A stretch of DNA of 64,000 nucleotides from Pedobacter sp. R20-19 (GCF_000708265.2 NZ_JCKI01000002.1:744001-808000), one strand, 5' to 3'; numbered from the stretch's first letter, positions 41,420-50,544 are shown. Program-made: numbers and translations. Notes: generated by a model from the letters alone, not told the origin.

Positions 41420-44023
41420 TTATGAATCTTGTTTTTGGTTCAAAAACACAAAGTTATGGTCAAACATATCTAATTTAATTTTGCTGTCTTTATCCACTTT
41501 ACCTGCCAATATCTCTTTTGACAACTCATTTAAGATTCTTTTTTGAATAACTCGTTTAAGTGGTCTTGCACCAAATTGAGGATCGTAACCCAGCTGTGCC
41601 AGCCAATCCAATGCTTCATCACTGGCTTCCATCTCAATTCCCATCTCGGCCAGTGTTTGTTTTACCTGCCTAAATTGCAAGGCAACAATATTTCTGATTT
41701 CACTACGGTTCAGCGGTGTGAACATAATCAATTCATCAATACGGTTTAGAAACTCTGGACGAATGGTTTGTTTCAATACCTCAAATAACTCATTTTTGGT
41801 TTTGGCAATTACCTCATCACGGTTTTCATCACTTAAATCTTTAAAATTATCCTGAATCAAATGTGCACCAATATTGGAAGTCATGATGATGATCGTGTTT
41901 TTGAAATTGACAGTTCTGCCTTTATTATCTGTTAGGCGACCATCATCCAAAACCTGCAACAAGATGTTAAATACATCAGGATGTGCTTTTTCAATCTCAT
42001 CCAATAGTACTACCGAATAAGGTTTACGTCTTACTGCTTCCGTAAGCTGCCCACCTTCATCATAACCCACATATCCTGGAGGCGCTCCAATTAGTCTGGA
42101 AACGGCGTGGCGTTCCTGGTATTCGCTCATATCAATCCGGGTGAGTGCATTTTCATCATTAAATAAAAATTCTGCTAATGCTTTAGCCAGCTCGGTTTTA
42201 CCTACACCGGTAGTTCCTAAAAAAATGAATGAGCCAATTGGCTTACGCTTATCCTGTAGGCCTGCGCGTGAGCGACGGATCGCATCAGAAATCGCTTCAA
42301 TGGCTTCATCCTGACCTGCAACACGCTGGTGTAGTTCTGATTCGAGATTTAAAAGTTTTTCTCTCTCGCTGGCAATCAGTTTGGTAACAGGTATACCGGT
42401 CCAACGACCAACTACACCTGCAATATCATCAGCAGTAACTTCCTCTTTAAGCATTCTGCTGTCTGTTTGCTGGCTTTCGAGATCGGCCTTTAATTTCTCT
42501 ACCTGATCCTGAGCTTCTTTAATTTTTCCATAACGGATCTCAGCAACCTTGCCATAATCTCCGGCACGTTCGGCCTGCTCGGCTTCTAATTTATAATGCT
42601 CAATTTGTTCAAGCTGATTATTTACCGCATCAACCAGATCTTTTTCACCTTGCCATTTTGCTTTAAATTCATCACGCTCTGCTGATAGATTGGCAATCTC
42701 TTCAGATAACTCCTGTATTTTACGATCATCTTTTTCCCTTTTGATGGCTTCACGCTCAATTTCCAGGCGCATGATTTCCCGATCTAATGCATCTACATTT
42801 TCCGGAACACTATCCATTTCCATTCGAAGTTTAGAGGCTGCCTCGTCCATTAAATCAATAGCCTTATCAGGTAGAAAACGATCTGCGATATATCGCTGAC
42901 TCATTTCTACCGCTGCAATAATGGCTTCGTCTTTAATGCGTACTTTATGATGTGTTTCATAACGCTCCTTCAATCCACGAAGGATAGAAATAGCATTCTG
43001 GGTATCAGGTTCTTCTACCATCACCTTTTGGAAACGGCGTTCAAGCGCTTTGTCTTTTTCTAAATATTTTTGATACTCATCTAAAGTGGTCGCGCCAATG
43101 GCCCTTAATTCGCCCCTTGCTAAAGCCGGTTTTAAGATATTGGCGGCATCCATTGCACCCTCACCACCACCAGCACCAACCAAGGTGTGGATCTCATCAA
43201 TAAAGAGTACAATATCTCCATCGCTTTGCGAAACTTCTTTAACAACAGCTTTCAAACGTTCTTCAAACTCGCCTTTATATTTTGCACCAGCAATTAAAGC
43301 ACCCATGTCCAAGGAGAAAACAGTTTTACTTTTCAAATTTTCAGGTACGTCTCCTTTAATAATTCTAAATGCAATACCTTCGGCTATGGCAGTTTTACCT
43401 ACACCTGGTTCTCCAATTAAAATAGGGTTGTTCTTGGTTCTGCGGGATAAAATCTGAATGACCCGACGAATTTCTTCATCTCGGCCAATAACCGGATCGA
43501 GCTTTCCGCTTTCTGCGTATTCATTTAAGTTGCGGGCATATTTGCTGAGCGCCTGATAAGTGGCTTCAGCATTTTGATCGGTTACCCGGTTATCACCACG
43601 CAATGATACAATTGCTTTTTTAAGGTCTTTTTCGTTTACACCTTGTTCTTTCAAAAGTTTTGCAGTGCTATCATTTACGGCTAAAATTCCTAATAACAAA
43701 TGTTCTACCGATACAAATTCATCTTTAAATTCTTTTAAAAATGTTTGCGCCTTTTGTAAAACGCTATTGGTGTTAGATGAAAGGTAAACATTACTTCCGC
43801 TTACTTTTGGAAACCTTGTGATCTCAGCATCTAAATTCTGATTGAGGGAATTCAGATTTACGTTTAATTTCTTTAATACATAAGAAACTACATTTTCATC
43901 AACAGTAAGCAGACCTTTAAGTAAGTGTGCTGTTTCAATAGCTTGTTGCTGATTGCCTTGGGCTATTTCAGAAGCCTGTTGAATCGCTTCCTGGGCTTTT
44001 ATAGTGAAATTGTTGAAGTTCAT
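41420..44023 (-). CDS. clpB: ATP-dependent disaggregase ClpB
   Basis: This gene encodes 867 aa from the ATG at 44023. The open frame extends upstream to 44212, but homologues start [16 protein letters not shown] Clp-N domain (about 1-145) is followed by AAA+ domain 1 ([26 protein letters not shown]), the long coiled-coil M domain (about 400-530) and AAA+ domain 2 ([30 protein letters not shown]). It reactivates aggregated proteins with DnaK. No heat-shock-type promoter was recognised in the 281-base upstream gap, which contains the terminator of the next gene. Confidence 0.95.
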   Translation of the reverse strand: MNFNNFTIKAQEAIQQASEIAQGNQQQAIETAHLLKGLLTVDENVVSYVLKKLNVNLNSLNQNLDAEITRFPKVSGSNVYLSSNTNSVLQKAQTFLKEFKDEFVSVEHLLLGILAVNDSTAKLLKEQGVNEKDLKKAIVSLRGDNRVTDQNAEATYQALSKYARNLNEYAESGKLDPVIGRDEEIRRVIQILSRRTKNNPILIGEPGVGKTAIAEGIAFRIIKGDVPENLKSKTVFSLDMGALIAGAKYKGEFEERLKAVVKEVSQSDGDIVLFIDEIHTLVGAGGGEGAMDAANILKPALARGELRAIGATTLDEYQKYLEKDKALERRFQKVMVEEPDTQNAISILRGLKERYETHHKVRIKDEAIIAAVEMSQRYIADRFLPDKAIDLMDEAASKLRMEMDSVPENVDALDREIMRLEIEREAIKREKDDRKIQELSEEIANLSAERDEFKAKWQGEKDLVDAVNNQLEQIEHYKLEAEQAERAGDYGKVAEIRYGKIKEAQDQVEKLKADLESQQTDSRMLKEEVTADDIAGVVGRWTGIPVTKLIASEREKLLNLESELHQRVAGQDEAIEAISDAIRRSRAGLQDKRKPIGSFIFLGTTGVGKTELAKALAEFLFNDENALTRIDMSEYQERHAVSRLIGAPPGYVGYDEGGQLTEAVRRKPYSVVLLDEIEKAHPDVFNILLQVLDDGRLTDNKGRTVNFKNTIIIMTSNIGAHLIQDNFKDLSDENRDEVIAKTKNELFEVLKQTIRPEFLNRIDELIMFTPLNRSEIRNIVALQFRQVKQTLAEMGIEMEASDEALDWLAQLGYDPQFGARPLKRVIQKRILNELSKEILAGKVDKDSKIKLDMFDHNFVFLNQKQDS

Positions 44024-44234
44024 ATTTTCCTTTGGATCAAAACAGATGCCATGTCTATTTTGATTTCTAAATCGGAAATTTTGTCGCTTTATTATTTGTT
44101 TGTATGAATAAAATTCTGATTTATAGTGTGTTGTGCTGAAATTTTGTCTTGTCTGTTTTACTAATTTAATGGTGAAACTGGTAATATTATAAATACTGAT
44201 CTGATTAAGCAACGTGAATTGGAATTTTTAAGCA

Positions 44235-44260
44235 TAAAAAAAGCGAAGAATAATCCTCGC
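44235..44260 (-). terminator. Terminator after the SRPBCC gene
   Basis: GCGAGGA and TTCTTCGC arms (44243-44260) pair with one wobble. A run of seven T follows on the - strand. Confidence 0.75.
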
Positions 44261-44304
44261 TATATGTTAAAAGCAATTGGCTGAACAAATCAGCGGATAA
44301 ATAA

Positions 44305-44703
44305 TTATCCTAAAAGATCTTTTAATCGTTCTGTTTGGTGATCAACTAACTTTTGCAATGGACCAGATGCCAGCATTTTCATCATCATATTTAAATCTGC
44401 AGTAACGATGTGTTTTGCAGTTGTTGTTCCGTTACCATTATCTGCTACTGTCCATTTTAACTCCACTTCAAACGGTGCTTTTTCTGTTGGGATGGCAGTT
44501 AGTTCTTGGTTTTCAACACGATTGGAGATTTTAATAGCCAGTTTAGCCATATTCTGAATGGTAAAACGTGCCTCATCTTCAGTTGATTCCCAGTTATATA
44601 TATTTTCGGGCATCAATCTTTGGTGGTTATTCATATTAGAGAGAAAAGCATAAACCTCGGCAACAGGTTTGTTTACATCTACAGTGCTTTCAATAATTGT
44701 CAT
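44305..44703 (-). CDS. SRPBCC/START-like domain protein
   Basis: This gene encodes 132 aa of the polyketide cyclase/dehydrase-like SRPBCC fold. The N-terminal strand-helix (MTIIESTVDVNKPVAEVYAFLSNMNNHQRLMP in layout), the central beta strands and the long C-terminal helix (MMMKMLASGPLQKLVDHQTERLKDLL in layout) are clear. Such proteins bind hydrophobic ligands in a deep cavity. The ligand is unknown. It follows pyrE by 48 bases on the same strand and may share its transcript. Confidence 0.8.
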   Translation of the reverse strand: MTIIESTVDVNKPVAEVYAFLSNMNNHQRLMPENIYNWESTEDEARFTIQNMAKLAIKISNRVENQELTAIPTEKAPFEVELKWTVADNGNGTTTAKHIVTADLNMMMKMLASGPLQKLVDHQTERLKDLLG

Positions 44704-44751
44704 TGTGTTTTTTTAAGGTTATTTTATATTTGGTTGGTGGAAATTCTTAAC

Positions 44752-45396
44752 TTAATGTTGACCCCACTCAGAAGGATTTAAACGCCACTTGCTTAACAAT
44801 TCCATGTCACTTTTTGCAATGATGCTGTGCTCTGCAGCATAATCAATTAGTGCGGCATAGTTAGATAGGGTAAGATAACGACATTTTGCGGCAGCGAAGT
44901 TTTCATCTGCTTTCTCAAATCCATAGGTAAAGATTGCAGCTAAGCCAGCAACTGATAAACCTGCAGATCTTAGGGCTTCAACAGCTTGTAAACTGCTTTT
45001 TCCGGTAGAGATTAAATCTTCAATAACTACTACGCGTTGTCCATCTATTACTTCTCCTTCTATTAAACTTCCGGTTCCGTGCTCTTTTGCTTTCGATCTA
45101 ACATAAATAAAAGGCAAACCAAGTTCCTGCGCAACGAGTACGCCTTGTGGAATGCCAGCTGTAGCAACGCCTGCAATAACATCAACTGAACCAAACTCTT
45201 CCTGAATAGCTTGTGCAAGCTTCTGACGGATGTATGTTCTAACCTGAGGATGGGAAAGGGTAATGCGGTTATCGCAATAAATCGGCGACTTCCAACCAGA
45301 TGCCCAGGTAAAAGGATTATTAGGTTGTAATTTAATTGCCTTTATTTGTAATAAAAATTCCGCTACCTTTAATTCAATATCACTTTTATTATACAT
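44752..45396 (-). CDS. pyrE: Orotate phosphoribosyltransferase
   Basis: This gene encodes 214 aa. It carries out pyrimidine synthesis, orotate plus PRPP to OMP. The PRPP-binding loop RVVVIEDLISTGKSSLQAVEAL is present near residue 125, with KSPIYCDNR and YVRSKAKEHGTGSLIEG as the other family marks. The start at 45396 agrees with homologues (MYNKSDIELKVAEFLLQIKAIKLQP-type N-terminus). It overlaps the divergent Nudix start by two bases (CATG at 45394-45397). A perfect -7 box (45401-45408) lies only 4 bases before the ATG. Confidence 0.95.
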   Translation of the reverse strand: MYNKSDIELKVAEFLLQIKAIKLQPNNPFTWASGWKSPIYCDNRITLSHPQVRTYIRQKLAQAIQEEFGSVDVIAGVATAGIPQGVLVAQELGLPFIYVRSKAKEHGTGSLIEGEVIDGQRVVVIEDLISTGKSSLQAVEALRSAGLSVAGLAAIFTYGFEKADENFAAAKCRYLTLSNYAALIDYAAEHSIIAKSDMELLSKWRLNPSEWGQH

Positions 45397-46006
45397 GGCC
45401 CAAAATTACAGAATTTATATTAACGATAACACTTTGTTTATATCAGATGTTTTACCAGAGCAGAAGGAAAAGATTCAACAACTTGAATTTCAAGATTTTG
45501 ATTTACAAACATTTTATAAAAAATTAAAGAATGGCTCAAAGAAAAGTTATTTGTTTTTAGCTAAAAATCCGGAGGAAACATTTAAAAGGCTCAAAAAGAA
45601 TTGTGAGATCATTAAGGCCGCTGGCGGTTTGGTAGAGAGTGCTAACGGAAATTTCTTATTTATTTTCAGAAATAAAAAGTGGGATTTACCAAAAGGTAAA
45701 CTTGAACTGGGCGAAAGTATGAAGGAAGCAGCTGTTAGAGAAGTAGAAGAGGAATGTGGGATTAAAATATTAAAACGCGAAGAAAAGCTTTGTAAAACGT
45801 ACCATGTTTATCCAAATGGATCTAAAATGGTCATTAAAAAAACAAACTGGTACAAGATGAAGGTTAAGGGCGAGCCAAAATTAATTCCACAAAAAGAGGA
45901 GGGGATTGAGGAAGCTGTTTGGCTGGATAAAAATCATCTTGCTCCTGTGGTTAAAAACACTTTTCCGTCGATTATGGATGTAATGAGGGCCGGAGGAATA
46001 TTGTAA
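45395..46006 (+). CDS. Nudix hydrolase
   Basis: This gene encodes 203 aa. An N-terminal domain of about 70 residues (YRIYINDNTLFISDVLP) is followed by a Nudix domain with an exact Nudix box, GKLELGESMKEAAVREVEEECGI (GX5EX7REUXEEXGU pattern), near residues 102-124. Ahead of it is the common KWDLPKGK strand. Substrates of such enzymes are nucleoside diphosphates linked to another group; the specific one is unknown. It starts back-to-back with pyrE, the two ATGs sharing the AT of CATG, so its promoter must lie inside pyrE (a degenerate TACCTTTA is at 45364). Confidence 0.9.
   Translation: MAQNYRIYINDNTLFISDVLPEQKEKIQQLEFQDFDLQTFYKKLKNGSKKSYLFLAKNPEETFKRLKKNCEIIKAAGGLVESANGNFLFIFRNKKWDLPKGKLELGESMKEAAVREVEEECGIKILKREEKLCKTYHVYPNGSKMVIKKTNWYKMKVKGEPKLIPQKEEGIEEAVWLDKNHLAPVVKNTFPSIMDVMRAGGIL
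45401..45408 (-). promoter_or_regulatory. -7 element TAATTTTG 4 nt before the pyrE ATG
   Basis: On the - strand TAATTTTG matches TAnnTTTG exactly and ends 4 bases before the pyrE ATG. It lies inside the Nudix coding region. The predicted transcript begins at or next to the start codon. Confidence 0.5.
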
Positions 46007-46013
46007 ATTTACA

Positions 46014-46267
46014 ATTGCGAGGAGGTACGACGAAGCAATCTTTTTGGCTGAGATTTTTCAATGGAGATTGCTTCAGCAAATGAAAAATTTGCTTCGCAAT
46101 GACGATTTTTTTCTTGGGAACGCACCAGTCGAATCGTCCTGCTGAATTGAGTTCAGCATCTTTTAGATAAGATCCTGAAATGAATTGAGGAAGACGATTT
46201 TTAAATTAGAATCTTCATTGCTGAGGAGTTACGACAGCCTGGCCTGACTTTTCGGGGAAGCAATCTC
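46014..46267. repeat. Composite dispersed repeat (GCGAGGAGGTACGACGAAGC family)
   Basis: The 264-base gap between convergent genes is made of repeats. GAAGCAATCT (46032-46041) is inverted as AGATTGCTTC (46065-46074). TGCTGAA-TTGAG-TTCAGCA lies at 46140-46158, and a further GAAGCAATCTC at 46257-46267. Related words occur at 7375-7560, 38697, 39016-39045 and 54551-54569. No gene is visible. Confidence 0.65.
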
Positions 46268-46270
46268 ATG

Positions 46271-46888
46271 TTAATTTTCAAAATCCAATTCATCAACAAC
46301 TTTCTTAACCTGTTTCAAGTACTTTCCATAATAATACCAGGCCCATAATTCAGTAATTACGCCAATAATCAAGATGGAAAAAAAACAGTTCAACAATATA
46401 TAAACCGGAGATAGCTTATTAATAATTTTAACGGTCATGGAGGCACTTTCGGTTAAGAAATAAATAGCAAAAAAGGCTAAACCAATGAAAACGATTATAT
46501 AGGTTAATGCCTTATAAAGTTCAATGTTTAGTTTCATTTCGTAAAAAAACCAGAGGATATTTTTACGGCTATCTAAGCTCATATCGTAAGAGTTTTTATA
46601 AAATCTGTAAAATTTTAAAAAATAATAAGTGGTGAAACCACAAATAATGACATAAAATATCATATAAACCAGTTTCATCTCGGTACTGAAACCAATAATA
46701 TATGGAAACATAGACATTATAATTAAAGCGACCAGTTGATAGAAAAACTCATGTTTCATCTTTTTTCTGATGATATCAATAGGTGTGTGTGCTTGTTTTA
46801 TTTTAAGCATATCTCCGGTAATACGGTTGTTCTCCTCCGAATGATCAGCATTCCATTCATTTTTAAGCTTATCAAAATTCATAGCCAT
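46271..46888 (-). CDS. Four-TM membrane protein coupled to the ECF sigma factor
   Basis: This gene encodes 205 aa. A charged cytoplasmic N-terminus of about 45 residues (FDKLKNEWNADHSEE) precedes four hydrophobic segments (about 49-68, 72-94, 122-143 and 160-182) and a basic tail. Its start overlaps the end of the ECF sigma gene by 17 bases, so it is translated with it. That position suits an anti-sigma factor or sensor, but no HxxxCxxC zinc motif is present. Similar N-termini occur in Bacteroidota proteins of unknown function behind ECF sigma genes. An inner ATG two codons downstream (46882) is also possible. Confidence 0.8.
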   Translation of the reverse strand: MAMNFDKLKNEWNADHSEENNRITGDMLKIKQAHTPIDIIRKKMKHEFFYQLVALIIMSMFPYIIGFSTEMKLVYMIFYVIICGFTTYYFLKFYRFYKNSYDMSLDSRKNILWFFYEMKLNIELYKALTYIIVFIGLAFFAIYFLTESASMTVKIINKLSPVYILLNCFFSILIIGVITELWAWYYYGKYLKQVKKVVDELDFEN

Positions 46889-47375
46889 TTTTCTTTATGA
46901 TAATTTGTAATTTTTCTTTAGTTCTATTTAACTTGACTCTCGCATTTATCTCACTGATGCCTAGGTTTTCGGCAATTTCTCTGTGCGATTGGTTTTCCAG
47001 AAACAAAAATATTAATGCTTTTTCTACAGCATTTAACTCTTGGACAGCCTTATATAGGTAATCAAGTTTCTCTTCTTCAGATTCCCCATCATTTACATCG
47101 GCTATATTAAGATTGTCATCCAATAGCGCCTGATCAACCTTTCGATTTTCCTTTTTAAAATATACTAGCGCTGTATTTAAAGCTACCCTATACATCCAGG
47201 TTGAGAAATTACTTTTTCCTTTAAATGTTGGATAGGCTTTCCATAATTGTACAATGATTTCCTGAAACAGGTCTCGCTGGTTTTCCACCTCTTTCATATA
47301 CATTTTGGAAATCTTATGTATAATCCCCTGGTGCTGATTAATCAGGGATAGAAATATCGTTTCGGTTTCTTTCAT
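46872..47375 (-). CDS. ECF-type RNA polymerase sigma factor
   Basis: This gene encodes 167 aa. Region 2 carries QRDLFQEIIVQLWKAYPTFKGKSNFSTWMYRVALNTAL in layout, with the FSTWMYRVA -10 recognition part. Region 4 has LNAVEKALIFLFLENQSHREIAENLGISEINARVKLNR, where SHREIAENLGISEINARV is the helix-turn-helix. No C-terminal extension is present. It overlaps the four-TM gene downstream. Upstream, on the - strand, TGTAAC (47506-47511) and CGATTA (47488-47493) lie in an order expected for an autoregulated ECF promoter, but the spacing of 12 is short, so I do not call it. Confidence 0.92.
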   Translation of the reverse strand: MKETETIFLSLINQHQGIIHKISKMYMKEVENQRDLFQEIIVQLWKAYPTFKGKSNFSTWMYRVALNTALVYFKKENRKVDQALLDDNLNIADVNDGESEEEKLDYLYKAVQELNAVEKALIFLFLENQSHREIAENLGISEINARVKLNRTKEKLQIIIKKNGYEF

Positions 47376-47534
47376 TTAAAACCCAATTGATTGACTAAAT
47401 AAGTACTGGCGTTGTAACGGAAATGCAGATTGAACTTTAAAATCTTTACTAATTGAGTACGCATTAATTTGTTATTTACGCTATTAGTAATCGAATTGTG
47501 AAAACGTTACATAGGGAATGAAAAATGTTAGAAG

Positions 47535-48377
47535 TTATTTTTCGATTTTTACTTTAAGGTAATTAATAAATGCTGAACATGAAACAAGCATAAACTTAGC
47601 ATCTTCAAAAGTTACTGGAGTATCGTTTTCTGATAATGCATGGCGAATCCCACCAGAATCTGAAGTATAACCATACAATAAAGTAAAAGCACTTTTTAAA
47701 GTTTGATGAAGGTTATGCATTTTTTCAATTTTTGCTAATGCTTTACCTAATGTAGCTTTGTTATCATTTGTGATTATAGCGCATAAAGATTCAACAGAAG
47801 AAATAGATTCTTTAATAGAATTCCTATAGTCAGGATTTTCTCTATTTGCTAAAATATTTATGGCGGTCTCAAGATGAATATTTACTGAGTTCCATTTTTC
47901 GGAATTTGATAAAGCATTTTCTATAGACAAAATTTCTTGCTCCGATGTTATTTGAACTATTTTATGATTAATTATTCTATAAGCAGACATTTCTGTAGTT
48001 AACGCTTCATTGCACATTTTTGTAAAACCAAAATCTTGCTTTTCGATTTCAGATAGAAATTCAATTAAATCATATTTCTCAAACCATTTAGCTTTAAGAT
48101 AATATTTTTTTACATATCCAATAACCGATTCCGAATAAGTGGAATTATAACTTGGGGAGGGAGCTTCATCGGTTCTATTTCCAAAATATTCTTTCCATAT
48201 ATATATACAAATCTTCTCTCTTGGAGAAACGCTGTTATATTCACCATATTGAGAAAATGAATTGAAAAAATATTCAATTATTATATTCCAAATTCGATTT
48301 GTTAATTTTTCATCAATTGATTCGACTTGTATTAATTCTCTGATAGATGTCTTGCCTATTCTTTGCGAAAATCTCAT
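47535..48377 (-). CDS. AbiJ-like protein (AbiJ N-terminal domain plus HEPN-like C-terminus)
   Basis: This gene encodes 280 aa. The N-terminus (RFSQRIGKTSIRELIQ, SIDEKLTNRIWNIII) matches the AbiJ-NTD4 type found in abortive-infection and other defence proteins. The C-terminal half carries the pattern IKESISSVESLC, NKATLGKALAKIE and LLYGYTSDSGGIRHAL, which resembles the HEPN-like part of AbiJ relatives. AbiJ itself was described in Lactococcus phage exclusion; this homologue is untested. It begins 2 bases after the coaD stop. Its DNA is poorer in G+C: 15 and 12 of 60 in lines 47941 and 48061, against 22 of 60 in the coaD line 48481. This hints at acquisition. Confidence 0.7.
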   Translation of the reverse strand: MRFSQRIGKTSIRELIQVESIDEKLTNRIWNIIIEYFFNSFSQYGEYNSVSPREKICIYIWKEYFGNRTDEAPSPSYNSTYSESVIGYVKKYYLKAKWFEKYDLIEFLSEIEKQDFGFTKMCNEALTTEMSAYRIINHKIVQITSEQEILSIENALSNSEKWNSVNIHLETAINILANRENPDYRNSIKESISSVESLCAIITNDNKATLGKALAKIEKMHNLHQTLKSAFTLLYGYTSDSGGIRHALSENDTPVTFEDAKFMLVSCSAFINYLKVKIEK

Positions 48378-48379
48378 AT

Positions 48380-48841
48380 CTACAAAAACCCTAAAGCTTC
48401 TTTCGGTACAAAAGGACTTACATCGCCATGGTTTCTTAGAATATCACGAACAATGGTTGAGCTAATGGCAGAGTATTCCGGTTTGCTCAAAAGTAAAATA
48501 GTTTCTACCTCTGGCATCATGGTTTGGTTAATCTGAGCAATGGCTCTTTCATATTCAAAATCTGATGCGGAACGAATACCACGAACCATATAAGTGGCAT
48601 TTATCTTCCTGCAAAAATCTACAGTTAAGCCCTGATAGGTTTGTATTTCGATATTTTTGTAATCAGCGAAAACCGTTTCCAGGATATGAAGCCTTTGTTC
48701 TGCTGTTAGAAAATTTTGCTTGGAACTATTCAGTCCGATTCCGATTACTATTTTATCAAAAAGGGGAGTGGCACGTTGCAGAATGTTTACGTGTGCGATG
48801 GTAATAGGATCAAATGAACCTGGAAATAGCGCTATTTTCAT
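48380..48841 (-). CDS. coaD: Phosphopantetheine adenylyltransferase
   Basis: This gene encodes 153 aa from the ATG at 48841. The ATG at 48844 is adjacent, but the -7 box ends one base before it, so the second is the likely first codon of the transcript. The enzyme makes dephospho-CoA from phosphopantetheine and ATP. It has the nucleotidyltransferase T/HxGH-type motif SFDPITIAHVNILQRA (His in IAHV), YMVRGIRSASDFEYE and SAISSTIVRDIL. A putative defence gene follows within 2 bases. Confidence 0.93.
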   Translation of the reverse strand: MKIALFPGSFDPITIAHVNILQRATPLFDKIVIGIGLNSSKQNFLTAEQRLHILETVFADYKNIEIQTYQGLTVDFCRKINATYMVRGIRSASDFEYERAIAQINQTMMPEVETILLLSKPEYSAISSTIVRDILRNHGDVSPFVPKEALGFL

Positions 48842-48845
48842 CATT

Positions 48846-48853
48846 CAAATATA
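48846..48853 (-). promoter_or_regulatory. -7 element TATATTTG 4 nt before the coaD ATG
   Basis: On the - strand TATATTTG matches TAnnTTTG and ends 4 bases before the ATG at 48841. This predicts a leaderless coaD-abiJ-like transcript. Confidence 0.5.
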
Positions 48854-48879
48854 AATTTTTAAGCCGAAAGGTGAAAGGC

Positions 48880-49135
48880 TTAACGAAGTTAATCGTTATT
48901 TCAATTGAAACAAGGTAGAATGGAGAAACCCCAAAGGGATTCAGCGAAGCGAAATCTTTTTAAGCGCTATTATATATTAATTATAAAGATCTCTCGGCTT
49001 TGCTCGAAATGAAGACGAGGTGTGGATTTATTAGAATGATTTATGAAGCAAAGCGGAATGGAGAAATCTTTTAAGCTTAATTAAGTGCTAATTACAAATA
49101 TTTCTCCACTCCCGAATATTCGGGACAGGTTACGG
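48880..49135. repeat. Dispersed repeat block in the coaD-rsmD gap
   Basis: The 364-base gap 48842-49205 holds two diverged copies of a GCGAAGCGAAATCTTTTTAAG-like unit (in pieces near 48947-49000 and 49050-49115) with AATGGAGAAA words, and CCCGAATATTCGGG (49112-49125). It ends with GGAAATGACGACTG, a typical Bacteroidota repeat end. No gene or promoter for the rsmD end is visible. Confidence 0.55.
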
Positions 49136-49205
49136 AAATGACGACTGTATATTTATAATTTAAGATTTATTGCGCTCTGCGAAAAACCTGAGTGGCCTTT
49201 AGCGG

Positions 49206-49742
49206 TTAAACATATTCAAAAAAGCTAAACGATGAGTTTCCGTATTTACGGGTTTCAGTATAGCCAGGTTGATTGCTCAATCTCATATTGCTTTGGTGCT
49301 CCACAATAAGCAATCCGTTTGGCTTAAGCAATTGCTGTTCCTGAACTATAACAGGCAGCTGTGGGATATTGGGCATGTGATATGGCGGATCGGCAAAAAT
49401 TAAATCATATGCGCCGGTCATCTGTTTCAATAGTTTAAAAACATCTGCCTTACGCACTTCCACCTGCTTAAATTCATATTTCTGTGCAGCGCTCTTTACC
49501 CAGTTTACACAGCCATAATCCATATCTACAGCTAAAATCTTTTCTGCGTTGCGGGAAGCAAATTCAAAAGTCAGGTTTCCCGTCCCGCAGAATAAATCGA
49601 GTACGGCACAAGTTTCAAAATCAAATTTATTGTTTAAAATGTTAAAAAGAGCCTCTTTGGCCATATCAGTAGTCGGGCGTACAGGAAGATTTGCAGGTGG
49701 CTGCAAACGGATGCCTTTTAGTTTACCTCCAATTATTCGCAT
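49206..49742 (-). CDS. rsmD: 16S rRNA (guanine966-N2)-methyltransferase
   Basis: This gene encodes 178 aa. The class I methyltransferase marks are MRIIGGKLKGIRL at the start, RPTTDMAKEALFNIL, the SAM site LDLFCGTGNLTFEFASR and the catalytic LIFADPPYHM. It should methylate G966 of 16S rRNA in the small subunit. It overlaps the end of the DUF3822 gene by 10 bases and is transcribed from that gene's promoter. The downstream four-gene order with coaD matches a common rsmD-coaD neighbourhood. Confidence 0.93.
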   Translation of the reverse strand: MRIIGGKLKGIRLQPPANLPVRPTTDMAKEALFNILNNKFDFETCAVLDLFCGTGNLTFEFASRNAEKILAVDMDYGCVNWVKSAAQKYEFKQVEVRKADVFKLLKQMTGAYDLIFADPPYHMPNIPQLPVIVQEQQLLKPNGLLIVEHQSNMRLSNQPGYTETRKYGNSSFSFFEYV

Positions 49743-50539
49743 AAACTTAAGGCTAGCAAACTGCTAAAATAGTGTTTAGGCATATCAGCCAGTAATTCAG
49801 AATGTTGTTTTTCAGCAGGAAGAAAGAAGTATAGGTTATTAAAATATTTTAGTAATGTATTATAATAGTCGTCATCTTCATTAATAATTCCCTGAAGATA
49901 AACTGGTACAGATTCTGTAAGCCCAAGCTGCTCCATAATTAATAACAGGAAATAATTAAACTCTTCGGCAGTTTCCGCTGAATAATGATTCTGGAAATTG
50001 ATCTTCTTATCCTTTGCAAATAAAACATTAAACGAAGATGCTGTAAAATCAATTAATAAGGCATCACTAGTTAGTTGATTAAACAAAGCAAGTAAAGGTG
50101 ATGCATGCGGATAAACAACTGCATTTTCCGGAAGTTTTTGTTGTATAGTTTCTTCTATAGAGAAAACAGTATTAAAACCAAGATGTTGATGGTGTTTGCT
50201 GTAAATCTTACCCTCAGAGCCCAAAAAATTAGCATAAACGGATAAATCATCAGCATTAAACCACTCATTCGGAATAAAGACAAAATTTGAGGTATGGATA
50301 GCTGCTTTTACTGAGCTATATGATTGTGATAGATAACGATCTGATGCGAATGCAGCCTGTAAAACAAGCGGCAAATCTTCACAGCCTTGCTGATCAAAAA
50401 TTACTTTAACTTGTTCTGAGTCCTGATCAACTACCGCATAAGAAAAACTATCGTTCGTTATTTTTAATAATAACTGATAGTTTACTGATGCATCAGCTTT
50501 AAAATCCGGGTCTACCAATAAAAGGCTGTTATTACTCAT
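49733..50539 (-). CDS. DUF3822 family protein
   Basis: This gene encodes 268 aa of a family found in Bacteroidota next to rsmD. The sequence suggests an actin-like ATPase-derived fold: SFSYAVVDQDSEQVKVI near the N-terminus, HTSNFVFIPNEWF, ALLIDFTASSFNVLFAKDKKI (a phosphate-loop-like strand turn) and a C-terminal helix-rich part ending PKHYFSSLLALSLCE. No catalytic motif is evident. The partnership with rsmD suggests a role near ribosome methylation, which is inference from order only. A full promoter lies directly upstream. Confidence 0.85.
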   Translation of the reverse strand: MSNNSLLLVDPDFKADASVNYQLLLKITNDSFSYAVVDQDSEQVKVIFDQQGCEDLPLVLQAAFASDRYLSQSYSSVKAAIHTSNFVFIPNEWFNADDLSVYANFLGSEGKIYSKHHQHLGFNTVFSIEETIQQKLPENAVVYPHASPLLALFNQLTSDALLIDFTASSFNVLFAKDKKINFQNHYSAETAEEFNYFLLLIMEQLGLTESVPVYLQGIINEDDDYYNTLLKYFNNLYFFLPAEKQHSELLADMPKHYFSSLLALSLCE

Positions 50540-50544
50540 TATCG

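Noticed and set aside
44024-44212. N-terminal extension of ClpB by 63 residues
   Set aside because: The extension lacks similarity to ClpB, which begins MNFNNFTIK in homologues, and is of non-coding character.
47488-47511. Autoregulatory ECF promoter (TGTAAC...CGATTA)
   Set aside because: The spacer of 12 bases is too short and the -10 match is weak.
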